Assembly (NCBI GenBank): GCA_038853715.1
Contig: JAWCJE010000001.1
Span: 53,963 to 117,962 of the forward strand
DNA: 64,000 nt
From: Candidatus Nezhaarchaeales archaeon
Lineage (GTDB): Archaea; Thermoproteota; Methanomethylicia; Nezhaarchaeales; JAWCJE01
Reading direction: 5' to 3'
Shown here: piece by piece, positions 7,977-16,244 of the stretch
Numbering within the stretch: position 1 is the first letter of the stretch
Layout: each line of letters starts with the position of its first letter
Made by a program: the position numbers and the translations under genes
The notes under the pieces: generated by a model
What the model saw: only the letters and a program-made list of their open reading frames with translations
The model's database searches: none
Told to the model about the DNA's origin: nothing

Positions 7977-9560
7977 ATGAGCACTGATAAGGAGGTTAAG
8001 GAGCACCTCCTTAAACAACTGTACGAGTTAAAGGCTAAGGTAGCTGAAATGGGTGGCCCTAAAGGTGTTGAAAGGCAGCGTAAGCTTGGAAAGCTAACGG
8101 CTAGGGAGCGTATTGAGAAACTACTTGATCCGGGGTCCTTCGTTGAGGTAGGGGCCCTCGTTAAGCATCGCGGCGTCGAGCTAGGCATGGATAAAAGGGA
8201 GGTAGCCGCGGACGGCGTAGTTACGGGTTACGGTACTATTGAGGGTAGGAAGGTGTACGTATTCTCCCAGGACTTCACCTCCATGGGTGGTACGCTGGGC
8301 GAGATGCACGCTAAGAAGATATGCTTAATCCTAGATAGGGCGGCTAAGGACGGATGCCCGGTAATAGGTATTAATGATTCCGGAGGCGCTAGAATACAGG
8401 AAGGTGTCGACGCCTTATCCGGTTATGGGCAAATATTCTTTAGGAACTCCATATACTCCGGGGTTGTTCCGCAGATATGCGCAATCCTAGGCCCGTGCGC
8501 TGGAGGCGCCGTCTACTCCCCGGCCTTAATGGACTTCGTGTTCATGGTTGAAGGTGAAAGCTACGCCTTCATAACCGGGCCCAGGGTAATTAAGGAGGTA
8601 CTAGGTGAGGAGATAAGCGAGGTTGAACTCGGCGGACCCTTGGTTCAGCAGCAGAAAGCCGGAGTTTGCCATCGCTGTGAGAAAAGCGAGGAGGAATGCT
8701 TTAAATCCATTAGGTGGTTACTACGCTACCTACCTTCGAACAACCTTGAGGACCCTCCTAGGATGAATACTGGCGACGACCCAGAGCGTATCGATGAAAC
8801 GCTCTTCGACGTAGTGCCAGCCGACCCCACAAAGCCCTACGACATGTATGAGGTTATAAGAAGGGTTTTTGATGCACCCCTACCGGATGAACCCGTTAAT
8901 TACTTTGATATACTACCTCTATTCGCCCCTAACATAGTAACCTGCTTCGCTAGGCTTAACGGTTACCCTGTAGGTATTATAGCTAACCAGCCTAAGGTGA
9001 AGGCCGGCTGCTTAGATATCGATGCCTCCGATAAAGCTTCAAGGTTTATTAGGTTCTGCGACTCCTTCAACATACCCTTAATCAACATAGTCGACGTACC
9101 CGGTTACCTACCGGGTAGGGATCAGGAGTGGGGCGGTATAATTAGGCATGGAGCTAAAATGCTCTACGCGTACTCGGAGGCAACCGTACCTAAGATTACG
9201 TTAATCATTAGGAAGGCCTACGGTGGCTCCTACCTAGCTATGTGCAGCAAGGATCTAGGCGCCGACTGGGTATTTGCTTGGCCCACGGCCGAGCTAGCCG
9301 TTATGGGGCCTGAAGGAGCTGCCCCAATAATATTTAGGGAGGAGATCGAGAAAGCGCCGGACCCGGCGAAGGCGTTAAAGGAGAAGATAGCCCTCTACCG
9401 TTCACTCTTCGCTAACCCGTATAGGGCTGCTGCACACCTCCATATCGACGACGTAATAGACCCTAAGGAAACCCGCCCCCGCCTAGTTAGGGCGCTCGAG
9501 GCCTCATTAAGTAAGAGGGATGAAAGGCCGAGGAGGAAACACGGAGTACCACCGGTGTAG
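7977..9560 (+). CDS. mmdA: Methylmalonyl-CoA/propionyl-CoA carboxyltransferase (12S-like, PccB/MmdA family)
   Basis: Biotin-dependent carboxyltransferase that moves CO2 between biotin and propionyl-CoA/methylmalonyl-CoA. At 527 residues it matches PccB, MmdA and the transcarboxylase 12S subunit. Visible landmarks are KLTARERIEKLLDPGSF at the N-terminus, NDSGGARIQEG (about 135-146) and GPCAGGAVYSPAL (about 170-182), the oxyanion-hole regions of the two crotonase-fold halves, and RKAYGGSYLAM in the C-terminal half. Three nt later comes a small unknown gene, then a 5S-like pyruvate carboxyltransferase and a biotin carrier. No biotin carboxylase (AccC) occurs in the window, so a transcarboxylase role (methylmalonyl-CoA plus pyruvate) is as plausible as propionyl-CoA carboxylase. 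A GGGGG-type purine run precedes ATG 7977. Confidence 0.92.
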   Translation: MSTDKEVKEHLLKQLYELKAKVAEMGGPKGVERQRKLGKLTARERIEKLLDPGSFVEVGALVKHRGVELGMDKREVAADGVVTGYGTIEGRKVYVFSQDFTSMGGTLGEMHAKKICLILDRAAKDGCPVIGINDSGGARIQEGVDALSGYGQIFFRNSIYSGVVPQICAILGPCAGGAVYSPALMDFVFMVEGESYAFITGPRVIKEVLGEEISEVELGGPLVQQQKAGVCHRCEKSEEECFKSIRWLLRYLPSNNLEDPPRMNTGDDPERIDETLFDVVPADPTKPYDMYEVIRRVFDAPLPDEPVNYFDILPLFAPNIVTCFARLNGYPVGIIANQPKVKAGCLDIDASDKASRFIRFCDSFNIPLINIVDVPGYLPGRDQEWGGIIRHGAKMLYAYSEATVPKITLIIRKAYGGSYLAMCSKDLGADWVFAWPTAELAVMGPEGAAPIIFREEIEKAPDPAKALKEKIALYRSLFANPYRAAAHLHIDDVIDPKETRPRLVRALEASLSKRDERPRRKHGVPPV

Positions 9561-9563
9561 AAC

Positions 9564-9980
9564 GTGACAACTCAGGTAACTAAGGAGGAGGCAGCCGTAG
9601 TATTCGCAGCTTTAACCACCTATTTAGCTAAACCAGCTAAACCTCCGCTTTTAAGGGATGAGCTAATAGAGGCCGTTAAACCGTTACTTGAAGAATACGA
9701 GAAGCGAGTTAGAAGCGAGCTACTAGGTGAGGTTAAAGTGTTAATTGAAGCCTTGACCAGGAGGATAGACCTATTAGAGAGGAGGATGACGGCCTTAACT
9801 AGGCCTGTTGAAACGCGTAAACCCGAGGCTGAGGCCGTCCCCGTAGGCCCACCTTGGAGTCTACCCCTTAGGGGGTTAAAGGGGTACGTTAAGCGTACAG
9901 TTAAGACCGCTTCACTATGGGGTTTAGCCGGTAGGATGGAGCTTATGGAGCGTGGAGGTGTTAAAGCTTGGTTCAAATAA
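9564..9980 (+). CDS. Hypothetical helical protein inside the carboxyltransferase operon
   Basis: 138 residues, unrecognised. Residues 1-85 are predicted helical and heptad-like (LLEEYEKRVRSELLGEV, LTRRIDLLERRMTAL), followed by a Pro-rich linker (PVGPPWSLP) and a basic C-terminal segment. There is no transmembrane segment, so it is not an ordinary OadG/MmdD gamma or delta membrane subunit. It starts at GTG 3 nt after the 12S-like gene and overlaps the TTG start of the 5S-like gene by 13 nt. Such tight packing suggests co-translation and perhaps a structural or linker role in the carboxyltransferase complex, by analogy with small delta subunits. Function is inferred from position only. Confidence 0.6.
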   Translation: MTTQVTKEEAAVVFAALTTYLAKPAKPPLLRDELIEAVKPLLEEYEKRVRSELLGEVKVLIEALTRRIDLLERRMTALTRPVETRKPEAEAVPVGPPWSLPLRGLKGYVKRTVKTASLWGLAGRMELMERGGVKAWFK

Positions 9981-11434
9981 CCGATTTAATATTCCGCGAC
10001 GCGCATCAATCATTGATAGCTACGAGGATGCGGACCGAGGATATGCTACCTATAGCCGACGTGATTGATCAAGTAGGTTTCTTCTCCCTCGAGGTATGGG
10101 GTGGGGCTACGTTCGACGTGTGCTTAAGGTTCCTAGCTGAGGATCCGTGGGAGAGGCTTCGGCTACTGAAGGAACGTATGCCGAATACGCCTATGCAGAT
10201 GCTTGAACGAGCCATGAACATAGTGGGCTATAGGAACTACCCCGACGACATAGTGATAAAGTTTATAGAGTTAGCCCATAAGAATGGCGTCGACTACTTT
10301 AGAATCTTCGACGCACTTAACGACCTTAGGAACATGGAGGTACCTATCGAGGCCGCTAAGGCCGTGGGGGCCCACGTACAGGGGGCCCTCTGCTATACTA
10401 TAAGCCCGGTTCATACCGTGGAGTACTACGTTGAAACGTTTAAGAAGCTTGAAAAGATGGGTTGCGACTCCCTATGCTTAAAGGATATGTCTGGCATAAT
10501 TTCTCCTCAACGGGCCTACCAAATCATTAAGGCCTGTAAGGAGGAGGGTATCAGGGTGCCTATTGACCTTCATACGCATATGACTAGCGGTATGGGTGAG
10601 CTAGCCTACATGAAGGCGTGTGAAGCGGGCGTTGACGTCCTAGATTGCTGCATATCACCCTTCTCGGGTGGGACCGCGGCGCCGCCTACGGAATCCGTGG
10701 TAGCAGCCCTTCAAGGTACGCCCTACGACCCAGGCTACGACCTTGAACTCCTTAATAGGTGTAGGGCCTACTTCATGAAGGTCTGGGAGAAGTATAGGCA
10801 TCTCCACCGTCAGGAGGCTATGAAGGTGGATCCATCAGTAACTCTACACCAAATACCTGGAGGTATGCTTTCAAACATGATTTTACAGCTGGAACAGTTT
10901 GGAGCTAAGGATAAGTTTCAGGAGGTTTTAATTGAAACAGCGAGGGTTCAAAGGGATTTCGGTTGGCCAAGCCTAGTAACGCCTACTTCGCAGATCGTAG
11001 GTACGCAGGCTGTTTTAAACGTAATTTTCGGTAGGTATAAACGCGTTACCGAGGAGACGAAAAACTACGTTAAAGGCATGTACGGTAAGCCCCCAGGCGA
11101 AATACCTAAAGAGGTCTACGAGAAAGTCTTAGGGCCTAACTGGAAGGACGAGTTAGTGGAATGCCGCCCAGCAGATCTTTTAAAGCCCGAGTTCGATAAG
11201 TGTAAGCGGGAATTGATCGAGAAAGGCCTTTACCGAGGAAGGGATGAAGACGTAATTAGCTACGCGCTATTCCCGATGTATGCTGAAAAGTTTTTAAGAG
11301 GAGAGGTAAAACCGGAGTTTACTTCAGCCGAACTACCCCTCGAAGGCCCCTTAATAGGTAGGAGGTTTAAGGTAAGGGTCGGTAACGACGAGTACGAGGT
11401 AACCATTAGGAAGCTGATTAAAACGCGAAGCTAA
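9968..11434 (+). CDS. oadA: Pyruvate/oxaloacetate carboxyltransferase subunit (5S-like, PycB/OadA family)
   Basis: TIM-barrel carboxyltransferase that transfers CO2 between biotin and pyruvate/oxaloacetate. At 488 residues it lacks the C-terminal biotin domain, which is a separate gene 15 nt downstream, as in the Propionibacterium 5S subunit. Metal and catalytic residues are all present: D11 in FRDAHQSL, the lysine that is carbamylated in the family (K172 in CLKDMSG) and H202/H204 in LHTHMTSG. The TTG start overlaps the preceding gene and is supported by GGAGGTG 7 nt upstream. Its placement with an MmdA-like subunit, biotin carrier and methylmalonyl-CoA mutase fits transcarboxylase. Pyruvate carboxylase B subunit is the main alternative, but that would need an AccC-type biotin carboxylase elsewhere. 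No sodium-pump OadB gene is seen. Confidence 0.9.
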   Translation: MVQITDLIFRDAHQSLIATRMRTEDMLPIADVIDQVGFFSLEVWGGATFDVCLRFLAEDPWERLRLLKERMPNTPMQMLERAMNIVGYRNYPDDIVIKFIELAHKNGVDYFRIFDALNDLRNMEVPIEAAKAVGAHVQGALCYTISPVHTVEYYVETFKKLEKMGCDSLCLKDMSGIISPQRAYQIIKACKEEGIRVPIDLHTHMTSGMGELAYMKACEAGVDVLDCCISPFSGGTAAPPTESVVAALQGTPYDPGYDLELLNRCRAYFMKVWEKYRHLHRQEAMKVDPSVTLHQIPGGMLSNMILQLEQFGAKDKFQEVLIETARVQRDFGWPSLVTPTSQIVGTQAVLNVIFGRYKRVTEETKNYVKGMYGKPPGEIPKEVYEKVLGPNWKDELVECRPADLLKPEFDKCKRELIEKGLYRGRDEDVISYALFPMYAEKFLRGEVKPEFTSAELPLEGPLIGRRFKVRVGNDEYEVTIRKLIKTRS

Positions 11435-11449
11435 CGCGGTTAGAGGGTT

Positions 11450-11899
11450 ATGGGTAAGCGTAGGTTTAAAGTCGTACTTAACGGTAAGGAGTACCAAGTC
11501 GAAGTGGAAAGCTTAGAGAAGGAGCCTTTAAACGACGTGATGCCAACCCCCGAGTCCATAGGGCTTCCAATAGTAATAGGTGAAAGCGAGTTTAAACCCG
11601 TTGTCGAGGAGGAGGCCCTTGAAAGTGTAGGAGCCGTAAAGCCGATGGGCTTAACGCTAACACCTAGAGCCGCCGTGGAGGTTGAAGGGGTACCGATTAA
11701 AGCCCCCATGCCGGGCGTCATTACGAAGGTGCTGGTGAAGCCCGGCGATAGAGTTAAGGTTAAGGATGGCTTAATCATCCTTGAGGCTATGAAGATGGAG
11801 AACCCCATTGAAAGCCCCGTTGAAGGTACCGTTAAGGTGGTTAACGTTAAACCCGGGCAATCCGTTCAGAAGGATCAAGTGCTCGTGGTCGTCGGGTGA
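11450..11899 (+). CDS. Biotin carboxyl carrier protein
   Basis: 149-residue biotin carrier. The C-terminal 75 residues form a biotinyl/lipoyl domain (IKAPMPGVITKVLVKPGD), with the biotin acceptor lysine in EAMKMENPI at K115, 34 residues before the C-terminus as is typical. Residues 1-30 resemble the beta-strand tail of 5S/OadA proteins (FKVVLNGKEYQVEVE). The Pro/Ala-rich linker is short. It would shuttle carboxyl groups between the two carboxyltransferases encoded just upstream. Biotinylation would be done by the BirA encoded at 20.1 kb. Length and layout match the transcarboxylase 1.3S subunit and archaeal BCCPs. Confidence 0.93.
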   Translation: MGKRRFKVVLNGKEYQVEVESLEKEPLNDVMPTPESIGLPIVIGESEFKPVVEEEALESVGAVKPMGLTLTPRAAVEVEGVPIKAPMPGVITKVLVKPGDRVKVKDGLIILEAMKMENPIESPVEGTVKVVNVKPGQSVQKDQVLVVVG

Positions 11900-11903
11900 A
11901 GGA

Positions 11904-12089
11904 ATGAAGGATTTAAACTACGTATTTTACTGCCGTAGGTGTAAGAAGCTTGTTAAGGTGTATGAGGCCTACGTGGAGGAAAAGGTTTTCCCCGAGGTTA
12001 AACCGGAGTTCGATGTGGCTACTTGGTGCTGCTCTATATGCGGTGAACCGATAGTTCAAGTATCAAGGAAGTGTAAACCCGGGGTTTAA
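11904..12089 (+). CDS. Small zinc-ribbon-like protein in the carboxyltransferase operon
   Basis: Sixty-one residues from ATG 11904, four nt after the biotin carrier stop. It carries a CRRC pair near the N-terminus (FYCRRCKKL) and a CCSIC group near the C-terminus (WCCSICGEP), spaced as in a zinc ribbon. An open frame extends upstream to 11808 but overlaps the biotin carrier and lacks sensible sequence, so the internal ATG with its GGTGA site is preferred. Function unknown. Conserved placement could be tested for a role in assembly or regulation of the biotin enzyme complex. Confidence 0.7.
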   Translation: MKDLNYVFYCRRCKKLVKVYEAYVEEKVFPEVKPEFDVATWCCSICGEPIVQVSRKCKPGV

Positions 12090-12092
12090 GCT

Positions 12093-12452
12093 ATGCCCTT
12101 AAAGATAATCCAGAGGGCTAGAGGTTTTACCCCTAACCTATACTTTAACGTGCCCTTCAAGGTAATGCTTGAATACCAAGTTAGAAGGGGGTCGAAGCTT
12201 ATTTGTACGTTTAACAAAGTATACGAAGAAGCTGGCGGATCCGCGCGTGAAGTAGGCGTGGACGTAACGTGTAACGTTGAGGTTAGGGACGGACGCTTCT
12301 ACCTACCATCAGACACTGTAAGAATCTTAAACCTAACCGGTACCGAGTACTGCGAAATTATCGTTCAGAAGCTTATTAAGCCGGACGGAGAGGAGGTTGA
12401 GCTATACCCCGGTGAGGAGGTTGAAGTGAAACTTGCTCCTAAACCGGCTTAA
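12093..12452 (+). CDS. Hypothetical beta-rich protein at the end of the carboxyltransferase block
   Basis: 119 residues, unrecognised. Alternating hydrophobic/polar stretches (YFNVPFKVMLEYQVRRG, EYCEIIVQKLIK, EELYPGEE-like acidic turns) suggest mostly beta structure, perhaps one small barrel or sandwich. No signal peptide or membrane helix. It starts 3 nt after the zinc-ribbon gene, so it belongs to the same transcript as the carboxyltransferase subunits. It is followed by a 129-nt gap with a hairpin, where this operon may end or be attenuated. No function is assigned. Confidence 0.6.
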   Translation: MPLKIIQRARGFTPNLYFNVPFKVMLEYQVRRGSKLICTFNKVYEEAGGSAREVGVDVTCNVEVRDGRFYLPSDTVRILNLTGTEYCEIIVQKLIKPDGEEVELYPGEEVEVKLAPKPA

Positions 12453-12512
12453 CGTACACTAAATAAGCTTTATGGTTTAATCCCCACCTAGCGGTCCGAC
12501 GTCGGGCCGATG

Positions 12513-12532
12513 CGGCTTACATAGTTAAGCCG
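12513..12532 (+). terminator. Hairpin before the methylmalonyl-CoA mutase genes
   Basis: CGGCTTA (12513-12519) and TAAGCCG (12526-12532) form a 7-bp stem with a 6-nt loop, followed by an A/T-rich run. Just before it, CCGACGTCGG is a 10-bp palindrome. The gap separates the biotin-carrier genes from the mutase genes and also contains TATA-like sequences (TTAATTTTA about 12545, CTTTATAAGG about 12561-12570). It could be a terminator plus new promoter, or an attenuator. Confidence 0.35.
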
Positions 12533-12581
12533 TAAACAAAAAATTAATTTTAGCCCACCCCTTTATAAGGGGGTTTAATTA

Positions 12582-13010
12582 ATGCCTCCTGATGGTAAGA
12601 GAATTAAGGTTTTAATCGCTAAGCCCGGCCTCGATGGTCATGATAGGGGCGCTAAGGTTATCGCTAGGGCGCTTAGAGACTCAGGGATGGAGGTTGTATA
12701 TACGGGGCTTCATCAAACTCCGGAGCAGATAGTGAAGACAGCTATTCAGGAAGACGTAGACGTAATTGGGTTAAGCATTTTATCCGGGGCGCATATGACG
12801 TTACTGCCGAAGGTTATGAGGTTGCTTAAGGATGAGGGTGTTAACGACGTAGTCGTCGTAGCCGGTGGCATTATACCTGAGGAGGATGTACCTGAGCTTA
12901 AAAAAGCGGGTATCGCCGAATGTTTCGGGCCCGGTACCCCGCTTAAGACTATTATTGACTTCATTAACGAGAAGGTGAAGGAGTTGAGGGATCATGAGCG
13001 GCTTGGATGA
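12582..13010 (+). CDS. mcmA2: Methylmalonyl-CoA mutase, B12-binding small subunit
   Basis: Cobalamin-binding subunit of methylmalonyl-CoA mutase, a separate 142-residue chain as usual in archaea. The base-off/His-on signature D-x-H-x-x-G is D18, H20, G23 (LDGHDRGAK). SILSGAH (about 67-73) and the [10 protein letters not shown] / FGPGT segments complete the B12 Rossmann fold. The large subunit overlaps its 3' end by 17 nt. Cobalt supply is suggested by the CbiMNQO-type transporter at 40-43 kb. No MeaB/ArgK chaperone gene is found in the window. Confidence 0.95.
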   Translation: MPPDGKRIKVLIAKPGLDGHDRGAKVIARALRDSGMEVVYTGLHQTPEQIVKTAIQEDVDVIGLSILSGAHMTLLPKVMRLLKDEGVNDVVVVAGGIIPEEDVPELKKAGIAECFGPGTPLKTIIDFINEKVKELRDHERLG

Positions 13011-14661
13011 GGTTAAGGCTAAGCTTGAAGAATGGGAAAGGGAGAAGGTTTTAAAGCTTTTAAATAAGGCGCCGGAGCGTAAGAAGGAGTTTACAACGCT
13101 ATCCGGGATACCGGTTAAAAGGCTTTACACGCCAATCGACGTGAAGGCCGAATACCTTAGAGACCTAGGATTTCCAGGCGAATACCCTTACACTAGGGGT
13201 ATTTACCCGACTATGTATAGGGGTAGAATATGGACCATGAGGCAGTACGCTGGCTACGGAACTGCTGAGGAAACGAATCAAAGGTTTAAGTTCCTACTTA
13301 AGGAGGGGCAAACGGGTTTAAGCGTAGCCTTCGACTTACCAACCCAGCTAGGCTACGATCCCGACCATCCCTTATCAGCCGGCGAAGTGGGTAGGGTCGG
13401 CGTTAGTATTGCTACGCTTAGGGATATGGAGGCCTTGTTTAACGGTATTCCGTTGGATAAGGTGACTACGTCGATGACGATTAACGCCACCTGTCCAACG
13501 GTGCTCGCCATGTACGTAGCGGTAGCAGAAAAGCAGGGAATACCTCCGAAAGCGTTAGGAGGTACCGTTCAAAACGATATACTGAAGGAATACGTAGCAC
13601 GCGGTAACTACATATACCCGCCCGAGCCTTCCATGAAGCTCGTCGTAGACGTTATTGAGTACTGCGTTAAGGAGATGCCTAGATGGAATCCGATAAGCGT
13701 TAGCGGCTACCATATGAGGGAGGCCGGGGCAACAGCTGTTCAGGAGGTCGCGTTTACGTTATCGAGCGGTATAGCCTACGTGGAGGCATGTATTAAGCGG
13801 GGGTTAGACGTAGATTCCTTCGCCCCTAGGATTTCATTCTTCTTTGGGGCTCATAACGACCTTTTCGAGGAGGTATGTAAGTTTAGAGCCGCCCGTAGGT
13901 TATGGGCTCGGATAATGAAGGAGAGGTTTGACGCTAAAAACCCTGACTCCTGTAGGTTAAGGTTCCACGTTCAAACCGATGGCGTAACGTTAACAGCTCA
14001 ACAACCCTTAAACAACATCGTTAGGGTGACTCTTCAAGCCTTAGCCGCTACGTTGGGTGGTGCTCAATCAGTACATACCAATTCCTTCGACGAAGCGTTA
14101 TGCCTACCCACCGAGGAGGCCGTAAGGGTCGCCTTAAGAACACAGCAAATAATAGCTTTCGAGAGCAACGTAACTAACACCGTAGACCCCTTAGGCGGCT
14201 CCTACTACGTTGAATGGTTAACCGACGAAATTGAGAGTAGGGCGGAAAGCTACATTAAGCGGATAGACTCCATGGGAGGCATGGTTAAAGCCGTGGAGAA
14301 CGGCTACGTTCAACGCGAAATAGCCGATAGCGCCTATAAGTACCAAAAGGCCGTTGAAAACAATGAACTAGTAGTAGTAGGCGTTAACGCCTTCACCATA
14401 GAGGAAAAACCGCCCTTAAAACTATTAAGGGTTAGACCCGAGGTTGAGGAGGCTCAAAGGATGAGGTTAGCGAAGGTTAAAGCCGAACGCGACCAGCAAC
14501 GCGTAAAAAGCGCATTATTAAAGCTAAGTGAAGCAGCTAGGTCTGATGAAAACGTAATGGCAGCAGTACTTGAATGCGTTAAAGCGTACGTAACGCTACA
14601 GGAGATATCTGACGCGTTAAGGGAGGTTTACGGTGAGTATAAAGCCCCGACCATATATTAA
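12994..14661 (+). CDS. mcmA1: Methylmalonyl-CoA mutase, catalytic large subunit
   Basis: Catalytic TIM-barrel subunit interconverting (R)-methylmalonyl-CoA and succinyl-CoA by radical rearrangement. At 555 residues it is the usual archaeal alpha chain. The substrate-binding tyrosine is kept ([14 protein letters not shown]85). This favours methylmalonyl-CoA over isobutyryl- or 2-hydroxyisobutyryl-CoA mutases, which have Phe or Ile there (family knowledge). GYHMREAG (about 245) carries the conserved histidine near cobalamin. [10 protein letters not shown] and [15 protein letters not shown] are typical of the archaeal/Bacillus branch. ATG 12994 overlaps the small subunit. Epimerase and succinyl-CoA synthetase follow directly. 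Confidence 0.95.
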   Translation: MSGLDEVKAKLEEWEREKVLKLLNKAPERKKEFTTLSGIPVKRLYTPIDVKAEYLRDLGFPGEYPYTRGIYPTMYRGRIWTMRQYAGYGTAEETNQRFKFLLKEGQTGLSVAFDLPTQLGYDPDHPLSAGEVGRVGVSIATLRDMEALFNGIPLDKVTTSMTINATCPTVLAMYVAVAEKQGIPPKALGGTVQNDILKEYVARGNYIYPPEPSMKLVVDVIEYCVKEMPRWNPISVSGYHMREAGATAVQEVAFTLSSGIAYVEACIKRGLDVDSFAPRISFFFGAHNDLFEEVCKFRAARRLWARIMKERFDAKNPDSCRLRFHVQTDGVTLTAQQPLNNIVRVTLQALAATLGGAQSVHTNSFDEALCLPTEEAVRVALRTQQIIAFESNVTNTVDPLGGSYYVEWLTDEIESRAESYIKRIDSMGGMVKAVENGYVQREIADSAYKYQKAVENNELVVVGVNAFTIEEKPPLKLLRVRPEVEEAQRMRLAKVKAERDQQRVKSALLKLSEAARSDENVMAAVLECVKAYVTLQEISDALREVYGEYKAPTIY

Positions 14662-14676
14662 TGGAGGTAAGAGGCT

Positions 14677-15072
14677 ATGATTGAGGCCGTGGACCATATA
14701 GGGGTAGCGGTGAAGGAGATAAGTGAAGCCGCCAAGTTCTACGAGGAGAAACTAGGCTTAAAGGTGGCTGGCGTTGAAGAGGTTAAGGACCAGAAGGTTA
14801 AGGTGGCGTTCATACCAATCGGAGAGACGAGGATAGAGTTAATTGAAGCAACAGCCCCGGATAGCCCGATAGCCGCGTTCATCTCGAAGAGGGGTGAAGG
14901 AATACACCACGTAGCCTTAAGGGTTACAAACCTCGAGGAAGCCTTAAACACGTTAAAGGGGAGGGGCGTAACCCTTATAGACGAGAAGCCTAGGATTGGC
15001 GCCCGCGGCATTAAAATAGCGTTCATCCATCCGAAGAGTAGTGGAATCCTACTCGAGCTCTGCCAGGAGTAA
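14677..15072 (+). CDS. mce: Methylmalonyl-CoA epimerase
   Basis: VOC-fold metalloenzyme of 131 residues that interconverts (S)- and (R)-methylmalonyl-CoA, linking the carboxyltransferase product to the mutase. Metal ligands visible: H7 in DHIGVAV, the histidine pair H77/H78 in GIHHVAL, and E127 in LLELCQE. Length and the two repeated beta-alpha-beta-beta-beta modules match the family. A GGAGGTAAGAGG-type site lies just before ATG 14677, 15 nt after the mutase stop. Confidence 0.94.
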   Translation: MIEAVDHIGVAVKEISEAAKFYEEKLGLKVAGVEEVKDQKVKVAFIPIGETRIELIEATAPDSPIAAFISKRGEGIHHVALRVTNLEEALNTLKGRGVTLIDEKPRIGARGIKIAFIHPKSSGILLELCQE

Positions 15073-15092
15073 GCGTAGCCGGGGCGTAAGGC

Positions 15093-16244
15093 TTGAGGCT
15101 ACACGAGTACGAGGCTAAAGCTATCCTTACTGAGTATGGAGTACCGACGCCTAAGGGTGGCGTTGCTAAAAGCCCTCAAGAAGCTAGAATGATAGCCGCT
15201 CGTATAGGTGGACCCGTAGCATTAAAGGCTCAGGTCCTAGTTGCTGGGAGGGGTAAGGCTGGTGGAGTAGTATATGCTGAAGGCCCTGACGAAGCCGAAG
15301 TTAAGGCTGAAAAGCTTCTAGGTAGCGAGATTAAAGGGTTAAAGGTGGATAAGCTACTAGTAGAGGAGAAAGTACGGATAGTGAAGGAGTTATACCTTAG
15401 CTTAACGCTTAACCGCGGAGGACGCTGCTTCACCTTCCTATACTCAAGCGAGGGAGGCGTCGACGTTGAGGAGCTAGCCAGTAAATACCCGGAGAAGATC
15501 GTTAGGTTGAACGTAAACCCACTCCTAGGCTTAAGGGACTTCGAAGTGAGGAGGCTGGTGAAGGAGGCTGGACTCCCCGGTGAGGCTGTAAGCATACTGG
15601 CTTCCATAGTTAAAGCCTTTTACAGCGTAGCTTCAAGGTACGATTGCGAGCTCGTTGAAAGTAATCCTCTAGCTTTAACCAGCGACGGTAAGCTGGTAGC
15701 GGTGGATGCGCGCATCGTAATCGATGATAGCGCCCTATTTAGGCATCCCGAGTTTAAAGGTAGGGTTAGGGAGGAATTAACAGATCTTGAGCGTAAGGCG
15801 GCTGAAGCCGGCTTTAGCTACGTAGAGCTAGACGGCGATATAGGCGTTATAGGTAACGGGGCCGGTTTAACCATGGCGAGTATGGACCTCGTCTACCTAT
15901 ACGGCGGAAAACCGGCGAACTTCCTCGATATAGGTGGAGGAGCAAGAGAGGAGAGAGTGGAGGAAGCCGTTAAACTTCAACTGTTAAACCCTAGGGTTAA
16001 AGCCGTTCTAGTAAACGTTTTAGGTGGTATTACTAGGTGTGATGAAGTAGCTAAAGGAGTTGTTAAGGCCCTACGGTCAAGCGGGGTAGTTAAACCGATC
16101 GTAGTAAGGCTTGTAGGGACGAGGGAGGAGGAGGGGAGGAGGATTATGTTGGAGGCTGGTCAAAGCTACCTTGAATCCATGGAGGAGGCTGCTAAAAAGG
16201 CTGTTGAGCTAGCTAGGGGGATGTTAAGTGGCGATACTCGTTAA
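15093..16244 (+). CDS. sucC: Succinyl-CoA synthetase (ADP-forming), beta subunit
   Basis: ATP-grasp subunit of succinyl-CoA synthetase, 383 residues. It opens with the family signature LHEYEAKAILTEYGVP; the nucleotide-binding region is KAQVLVAGRGKAGG (about 45-60). ESNPLAL (near 190) and the Mg/phosphate loops including NGAGLTMASMD follow in the usual order. The start is TTG; no ATG gives the conserved N-terminus. SucD overlaps its end by 17 nt. In this operon it conserves energy from succinyl-CoA or activates succinate, depending on flux direction. Confidence 0.95.
   Translation: MRLHEYEAKAILTEYGVPTPKGGVAKSPQEARMIAARIGGPVALKAQVLVAGRGKAGGVVYAEGPDEAEVKAEKLLGSEIKGLKVDKLLVEEKVRIVKELYLSLTLNRGGRCFTFLYSSEGGVDVEELASKYPEKIVRLNVNPLLGLRDFEVRRLVKEAGLPGEAVSILASIVKAFYSVASRYDCELVESNPLALTSDGKLVAVDARIVIDDSALFRHPEFKGRVREELTDLERKAAEAGFSYVELDGDIGVIGNGAGLTMASMDLVYLYGGKPANFLDIGGGAREERVEEAVKLQLLNPRVKAVLVNVLGGITRCDEVAKGVVKALRSSGVVKPIVVRLVGTREEEGRRIMLEAGQSYLESMEEAAKKAVELARGMLSGDTR

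Noticed and set aside
7977..11899. Sodium-pumping methylmalonyl-CoA or oxaloacetate decarboxylase
   Set aside because: No beta (MmdB/OadB) or membrane gamma subunit gene; two carboxyltransferases with one carrier fit transcarboxylase or carboxylase better.
11808..11903. Upstream extension of the zinc-ribbon gene
   Set aside because: Overlaps the biotin carrier out of frame; internal ATG 11904 has its own ribosome site.
12582..14661. 2-hydroxyisobutyryl-CoA or isobutyryl-CoA mutase
   Set aside because: The substrate-contacting residue is Tyr (RQYAG), as in methylmalonyl-CoA mutase, and epimerase and succinyl-CoA synthetase adjoin.
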